From Caprimulgus europaeus (taxonomy: Eukaryota > Chordata > Aves > Caprimulgiformes > Caprimulgidae), in the NCBI GenBank assembly GCA_907165065.1, contig OU015525.1, positions 52,027,537 to 52,091,536 of the forward strand: a stretch of 64,000 nt of DNA. The letters are read 5' to 3'. Shown here piece by piece: positions 58,157 to 64,000 of the stretch. Made by a program: the position numbers and the translations under genes. Positions within the stretch are counted from its first letter, which is position 1; every line of letters starts with the position of its first letter. The notes below the pieces were generated by a model. It had not been told where the DNA came from. It ran no database searches and saw only the letters and a program-made list of their open reading frames with translations.

Positions 58157-60305
58157 CTTCCAACCCAAAGGAGCTGTAGGAGGTGATGGATAGTTAGAGA
58201 GGGAAGGCAGGTGAAAATAACTGCCTTGGGAAAGGGCAGTTAAGAGTTGTGTGAGACAACCCGCAGCTTTATAATATTTTGAAAGGCCAGACTCTTAACT
58301 CTCTGGCAGAATGAAGTGATTGCACTTCTGGAGATATTTATCATTTTGGTCACAGTTCATATGTATTAAGGTTCTCATTTAAAAAGTCTGCTGCCATGGA
58401 AATGCTCCTTACTGCATTTCTGTATGGGACCTACACTTATGTCATTCACTGCTAGGCTACTCCAGTTTTCTACTAATTTAAATTATAATGCATAGATGTA
58501 GAACATGATGTAACACAGAACTGAATCAAGCTCTATGTGTCAAACAGTAACTAAGTCTAGTTGGATGATTTTAGCTGTAGTTAGTTCTGTACTTTAAGTT
58601 TATCCCGCCACTTTTTTCTGTAGCAGTTAATATTTTGATTTGAATAATTTTTTCTCTATTGCATCCTACATCTTTCTGTCACTCTGAATGGACCATCTAA
58701 ATCATTTAAATCCTTTACCTTGTTTGCAGAAATGTTACTACTCTAACTGCCTCCAGGTGAGCACTTTATCTAGTATTTAATTCAGCAGGCATATTTCTGT
58801 TGGTTTTAAGAAGAGTTGAATAAAACTGTTGGAATTCTACTGGGAGGAAATGGATTTCTTTCTGTCAGAGATATCAGTGTCTCAGGTGTTACACATTTAC
58901 ATGCTATTATGATTCTTTGTTTTCTTATGCTGTAAGGATGGATTAGAAACTGGTATTTCTTGTGTTTTCGGTATTTCCGCATTTGTCATAGATCTAACAG
59001 CCTAGAAATATCAGTGGAGTTTAGTAATCTTTTGGCAACAGTCCATCTAGAAAAAGCCAATATAATATGATTGAGCCTTCTAAGAGTTGAAATCAATAAA
59101 AATATTTTCCTAGTAATTAAAATATTTTTAGTTCTTGTATTTAATAATTTCTGGTTATGTAAAAGCTGAACTCAGTTTGCATTATTAACAAAATAAATTC
59201 TGACCTTTGTTTTTATTGGTTTGGTTTTCAGCTCTGCTTCTTCCAAGGTAGCCAAGCATCTTTAAACAAGTCATGTTTTCTTATATCCTCAGTACATAAA
59301 TGTATGAATGAACATAGTAGTGAATGTGAACGAGCACAGTAATAATTTAAAGCAGAGATTCTTGGCTTATGTTTATTCCTCACTTAGATGGACCATGAAG
59401 CTACACTTTTTTATAGGAAGCTGGTGGTTCTGATCCTCTTGAGGGGAAGAAGGGATAGTGTTGGGCTGAGTCACTGAGGGGAAGGAGGACAGTGGGGTTA
59501 GCAGGTCTTGGAAGCAGAAACAGGATTTTCTGTAGCTGTAGCAAAAAGGGTGGAGAGAAATGAGCATGTGGGGCAGCTGGTACTTTATGGGTTAATGCTC
59601 TATCCATAGTATCTCACCAAGACCAGGAGAGAATTAATGAAGTGGAGGGGACTGAAAAGCAGTCACGTGAGTGTCTGTGGTGAGAAATGGCCAGATGTCA
59701 CCCTGATCCACCTGAAACAGGTATGAATGAAAGAAACTTGGATCAAAAGGAAACCTACTTATGGCCTCTCTGCATCCATAGGAGATGGTTCTCTTTTTGG
59801 AGATTTTCCCTGTGGCCGAATTGGTCATGGTGAAAATTACAGCCCATATGGTGTTAAGAGGACTGTACATGTGGTTTCCTTGAGAAAGTAAGCAGGATCT
59901 GCCTCCAGCTGTGATGTGATGGCCTACAAATATAAAGTATCAGAGCCACATAACTGATACCAACATTGTTTTACAGAGTAGTAAATGCATCAGTTCTGGA
60001 CAGGATTCACTCTAATAACCTCTGCTTATCATGGACATTTTTTAGTAATTAAAGTCACCTTGTCAGTACATGGAACATTATTAAGATACTTAGACGTGAC
60101 AGTGCAATTAATCTGGTACTGGGACAGAGGTGCCCATCTACTATGCATTTGAAGTTATGAAGTATTACAAATGTTATTAAAAAACACTAACAAACTTTTG
60201 TGTTAAAATATCATGGTTCGTCTGCCACCCATGAAACCTCAGCTTGAAACTATCATCCAGATCATAACAAGATCACATTCTTCATTCAAGAACAGTGGAC
60301 TTTGC

Positions 60306-60722
60306 TCAAGGCTTTTTTTCCAGTGGTTTCTTTCCCTGCCTATCCAAGCTTTCTGTGGGCTGAGGAACCGTTTCTGCTACTGCTGCCTTTCCGTCAGTCT
60401 TCTTTGCTGCTCGCTGGTTGCTTGTCATATCCTTTTCTGTTTCCACAGGGAGGATTTCATTTGGATTAGGTGTCTCTTCTGTAGCAATAATTTCTTCTAC
60501 GTATGGCTTAATAAAATCTGTTTTAGGAGAAGTAATAAAATTTCCCTTCTGTGTACTGTGCTCAGCAACACAGAGGTACGTAGGGTAAGGTTTTGCTTTC
60601 ACATTGGTTATGACCTTATCATGGATTTTTTTTCCTTCTTCCCATACCATACCCATATAAAGAGATTCAATGCCATAAATAATATTACTACTCTTTATAG
60701 AGCCAAAAACAAGCCTAAGACT
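60306..60722 (-). other. Coding-like open frame of unknown identity (138 codons plus stop)
   Basis: The minus strand is open for 138 codons before a TGA at 60308-60306, with a first in-frame ATG at 60656. The translation is hydrophilic and Lys/Glu/Pro/Thr-rich (for example DFIKPYVEEIIATEETPNPN, and near the end GKKPLEKKP) with varied codon use, unlike the Leu/Cys/Phe-rich antisense frame. There is no clear acceptor at its left edge in transcript sense and no poly(A) tail signature was identified, so it may be a terminal exon, a single-exon gene or a decayed retrocopy. I do not recognise a family. Confidence 0.3.
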
Positions 60723-61740
60723 TTATGGTCTCTAATTAAAAAGATTTAAGGGGTAAAACCTGCAAAACGTGTACAGATGTAAATAATTGTTTCTCACATA
60801 AGTAATCTCATTTACAGGGCTGCTCAGAAATCTCTGGGCTACCCTTATCAGTAAGGCAAGAGAGGAAAGAAATACAGTTAGATATTTGTTCTTGCCTTAA
60901 GAGCAGAAAGGGGAGGGGACTAAGAGGATAAAATGTTCTGTCAGCAGTGATGTAACATGTATACACCCTGTACACAAACTAAAAATACTTAGGCAAAAAT
61001 ATGTAAAACAGATGTTCTGATAATGTTGGAATTTAAGCCTTATTTGGAGCTCTACATGAGAGAGTTGTAATTGTGAAGAATAAATCAATGTCCAAGTAGC
61101 AATTAATATAGTAAGATTCTAAAAGAACAGTAAAAATCTGTACTATACAAGAATGCTGAATCACCAGAGAGCTTTTCATTTTCCACTCTTTCTCTAAACT
61201 GGACAGATAAATGGCCACTTACAATTCCAATTTTACCATTCATTATGGACATAAAACTAAGAGACAATAATTGATTAATCTCATATAGTGGCTATAGGAT
61301 AGGGGTTTTCTAAAACACTTCAGCATTTGGGTCCCCTTAATTAGCAAGGCCTTTTTTTTTTTTTTTTAAGTGTCAGATGCCTAGCTGCTGCAATGAGTCT
61401 CACTTTGGAAAATAATTCAGTCTGTGCATTTATACCGGCTTAGGAGGTCTTTCTTCTGCACTCAGAAATTTGGAGTATTATTATGGCTTAAAAAAACTTT
61501 CATCAGCCAGGTGAGCCAAGGTGAGAACTCGCAGCCCAGTGGAATGGTGATTTAAATAATTTTCTCTGAGGTTTATCCTGCCAATTCATATGTTGCATTT
61601 GTTGTTGATTAAGAGCATACATACTCTAAACTTGATTGTTTGGCACCTGAAAAATATTGATTGGCACAGACTATTAACTGCATAATGTTTAACAATTTTT
61701 TCATTGGAGTAGAAGACCATAAAGGTGAAAGTGCTCTTAC

Positions 61741-61864
61741 CTTTCTTTTCCACTTCCTTCTGTTTGTTTGCTGTCTTTGTTTTTCTTCTTTTAGACACAT
61801 TTATATTATTTTGATCATGTCCTTGGACTGTGTCAGTCTGTCCTGACACAGAAATCACAATCAC
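61741..61864 (-). other. Candidate internal exon, unknown gene
   Basis: On the minus strand, a textbook acceptor (gttcttgctttgcttcag) and donor (AAAG followed by gtaaga) bound 124 bp that are open in only one frame: VIVISVSGQTDTVQGHDQNN, then a basic tail ending KEVEKK. It starts with a hydrophobic stretch and ends in phase 1. It lies 1 kb upstream (transcript sense) of the open frame at 60306-60722, but the phases do not join directly, so at least one more exon would be needed between them. Confidence 0.3.
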
Positions 61865-64000
61865 CTGAAGCAAAGCAAGAACAAAAATGCACAAGCGAGA
61901 AATGTAGGTACATCACAAGCAGCTATACATCTTCTGAAGCAGAGAGAAGTGGAATCCAGCCTTTTATCTGTGAGATGGCCCACTTGTATTCCCTTGCAGT
62001 TCTGCCAAATGGAGGGAGGCAGGACCAATTTTTGAAGATAAAGTAGTAAAAATAAACTGCTGCCAAAATGCAATTGTTATTAAAAATAGGCTAACACTAA
62101 GTAATAAACACCAGTTATCAGGTGTTGCGAAGAGTAAGTCATATTCTTATTTGCACTCTAGAGACTAGAAGAGAGATGTGACACTGTTGCTTTGAAGGTG
62201 TATGTCCTGGGACCAAGGTTAATTGACCTGCATCATTCTTGAACTGACTTCATGTCATACTAAGCAAAATGATCAAATAATTTGACATTAGTTCTTTAAA
62301 CTCAGAAAGGTTGCTGTGTCTCAAATTACAGATATTCTAATGATTATATTTTGAAATTTAAAAATTGTGCTGTTTTACTTTGTCTGATACACAGCTGTTG
62401 TGACTAAATAGTCTGAACTTTTTTTATAACAGATACTGATTCATTAATGTACATAATTACACACTTAACATTGCAATGATTCATCAGATTTGATACTTGA
62501 GTTTTAACTATCTTAGGAGATAAGGCTATGTGAACACATACACTGTTTATGTGAAAACATATTAGTTTTACGTAACTTCATGTTAAAAATCCCTGTGATG
62601 TGAAATCTGTACTGGAAGAAAAAAGATTTATACCAAATAAACATAATGTGTTCCTTGAAACTGGTGGTACTATTCATACCTAAAGTTAAGCACATGCTAA
62701 TGTGTTTTGTTAGGTCATAAATCTGCTCTAAATCTGGATTATTTTATATTTTTTTATGATCAAGGTAATAATCATTAGCCCTTTATAGAAACTGATAAAA
62801 AAATAAAAATTGGAAAAATCACCACTTTCACCATTGATAACTGTTAATCTATTGTTACCTGAGCCACTAAAAATTCCCTCATGTTTCCACTTTGCCTTTA
62901 ATATTAGCTGACAGTAAGCCTCAGATGGCAAGGGTTTAAGTGAACGTTGACTGTACAGCACTTATTAATGGCATCCTCACAGAAATGCCAATACTGCAGC
63001 AAAATGGGTGCCTGGGAAACAGCACTATTTCTGCAGTCACAGTAGCTAAAAATGGTAAGAGAAAGTATGTGAAAGGTGCACACAGATCAGGCTCATGCTG
63101 AAAATATATACATTAGTTCTTTAGATTTTGATGTGAAGAATTGTGCTGTTGTGGGAGTAGTAATGAAAACCATTACCAATATGGCATATTGCTCTCCTAA
63201 TTAGCAATTGGGCTGATTACTGCTTCTGATCATATATATCTACATATGATATAGATTGTATCACATGTATATGTCATGTGTCATGTCCATTCTGTTGCTC
63301 TTCCTCAGCTAAAAATAATCAGTGGCATTGTTGTAAAATAGCTGACATGGAGTTTTTAATCTATGTAAGTGTGTTCAAAGATCTGGACAAATGTTTTTTG
63401 TCTGAAACATTTTTATCTGGGAAAAAACCATTTTTTTCTATGTTCTAGTGAAGATTCTTTTTGTAGCTTTAAAAGATCTTGACAAAATATATTATTTCTG
63501 ATCTCCACTGTTAAGTTTGAATGAAATTAACTGAGGTCTCAGTCTAACAAAATACTTACCTAACACCCTTAAATCAAAATTCATGAGCAGAGCCATTGAA
63601 TCGCATGAGACCACTCCTGTGCCTGAATTTGCAAAAATACCTTGTTGAGTTTGAGATGTGAAGTAGTGAAGGTCTGGACAGAAAGGTGTGAAGAGATGCC
63701 ATTGTGGGTTTTCCCGTGAACAGTAAAGTGAAGATTAACAGGGATCTAAAGGGAAGCTAGAGGTAATTACAGTGGTGAAAGCATCAAGACACTAAGATAC
63801 TGTGCACAACATACCAGAGCCGTGACTAGTAAAACAAGACACAGTGAAACAAGCTTGTGATGGAAGGAAAGAAGTGAATGCAGTTTATTTGTGAACACAG
63901 AGGAAAGTTCGTACATTTTTGCAGACACACACACACAAATTAGTATTCTGGGCTCCTAAGCCTAATTTTCATTTATGTTACAGTACTTTTACCCCAATTG
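61865..64000. other. Right end of window, no supported gene
   Basis: AT-rich DNA. MYOM1, the next gene in the mammalian order, is not visible as coding sequence. Isolated donor-like sites occur on the minus strand near 63556 and 62873, but no exon could be closed with confidence. Confidence 0.5.

Larger units (their letters stand above)
53481..60305. other. Right flank upstream of LPIN2, no supported gene
   Basis: Mostly AT-rich DNA with the hairpin at 54984-55018 and the GACA/GATA repeat. A stretch at about 55500-55790 is richer in GC and could be an old LTR or other repeat, but I cannot place it. Open frames of up to 147 codons near 56650-57093 read like chance. Confidence 0.6.

Noticed and set aside
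59777-59886. Possible plus-strand exon between an acceptor (catccatag) and a donor (AAA followed by gtaagc)
   Set aside because: One frame is open, but the pyrimidine tract is modest, no neighbouring exon fits, and splice-like pairs of this quality are expected by chance in several kb.
60213-60749. 178-codon open frame on the plus strand
   Set aside because: It is rich in Leu, Cys, Phe and Ser, as expected for the antisense of a coding-like frame. The minus-strand reading is the more protein-like.
62874-62961. Minus-strand open frame ending at a gtaaca donor
   Set aside because: There is no convincing acceptor, and the phase does not join the block at 61741-61864.

Overview
The window is a vertebrate nuclear locus, most likely from a bird. 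It has low gene density, canonical GT-AG introns, AT-rich non-coding DNA and a few degraded CR1 LINE fragments as the main retroelements. A turtle or crocodilian cannot be excluded from this sequence alone. Nothing bacterial, plasmid-like or CRISPR-like is present.

One gene dominates: LPIN2 (lipin-2, a phosphatidate phosphatase), complete on the minus strand. A CpG-island promoter lies at about 52.1-53.5 kb with a probable non-coding first exon ending at 52613. The start codon is in exon 2 (38561), and nineteen coding exons run leftwards to the stop codon at 8269-8271. The 19 exons total 2664 nt, which is 887 codons plus stop in one continuous frame with every junction in phase. The long 3' UTR probably runs to about 4.0 kb. 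The protein carries the N-terminal lipin domain, Ser106, the polybasic stretch, the tryptophan-rich middle segment, the catalytic DIDGT and the LGQIL coactivator motif.

The most distinctive accessory element is a 2303-bp hAT DNA transposon (10245-12547) in the intron between coding exons 17 and 18. It has identical 16-bp terminal inverted repeats, a perfect 8-bp target duplication, and a Charlie/GTF2IRD2-like transposase broken by about six small indels with almost no other damage. Three CR1 LINE insertions are seen: 0.8-1.9 kb (left flank), 24.1-24.6 kb (an inversion-type insertion in intron 5) and 32.1-32.9 kb (intron 3).

Left flank (1-3990): a CR1, a TA/GA microsatellite and one exon-like block on the minus strand at 571-656. 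Right flank (53.5-64 kb): mostly featureless AT-rich DNA. Two minus-strand segments (60306-60722 and 61741-61864) read like coding sequence of an unrecognised gene, a point to follow up. No tRNA, rRNA or other structured RNA gene was recognised.
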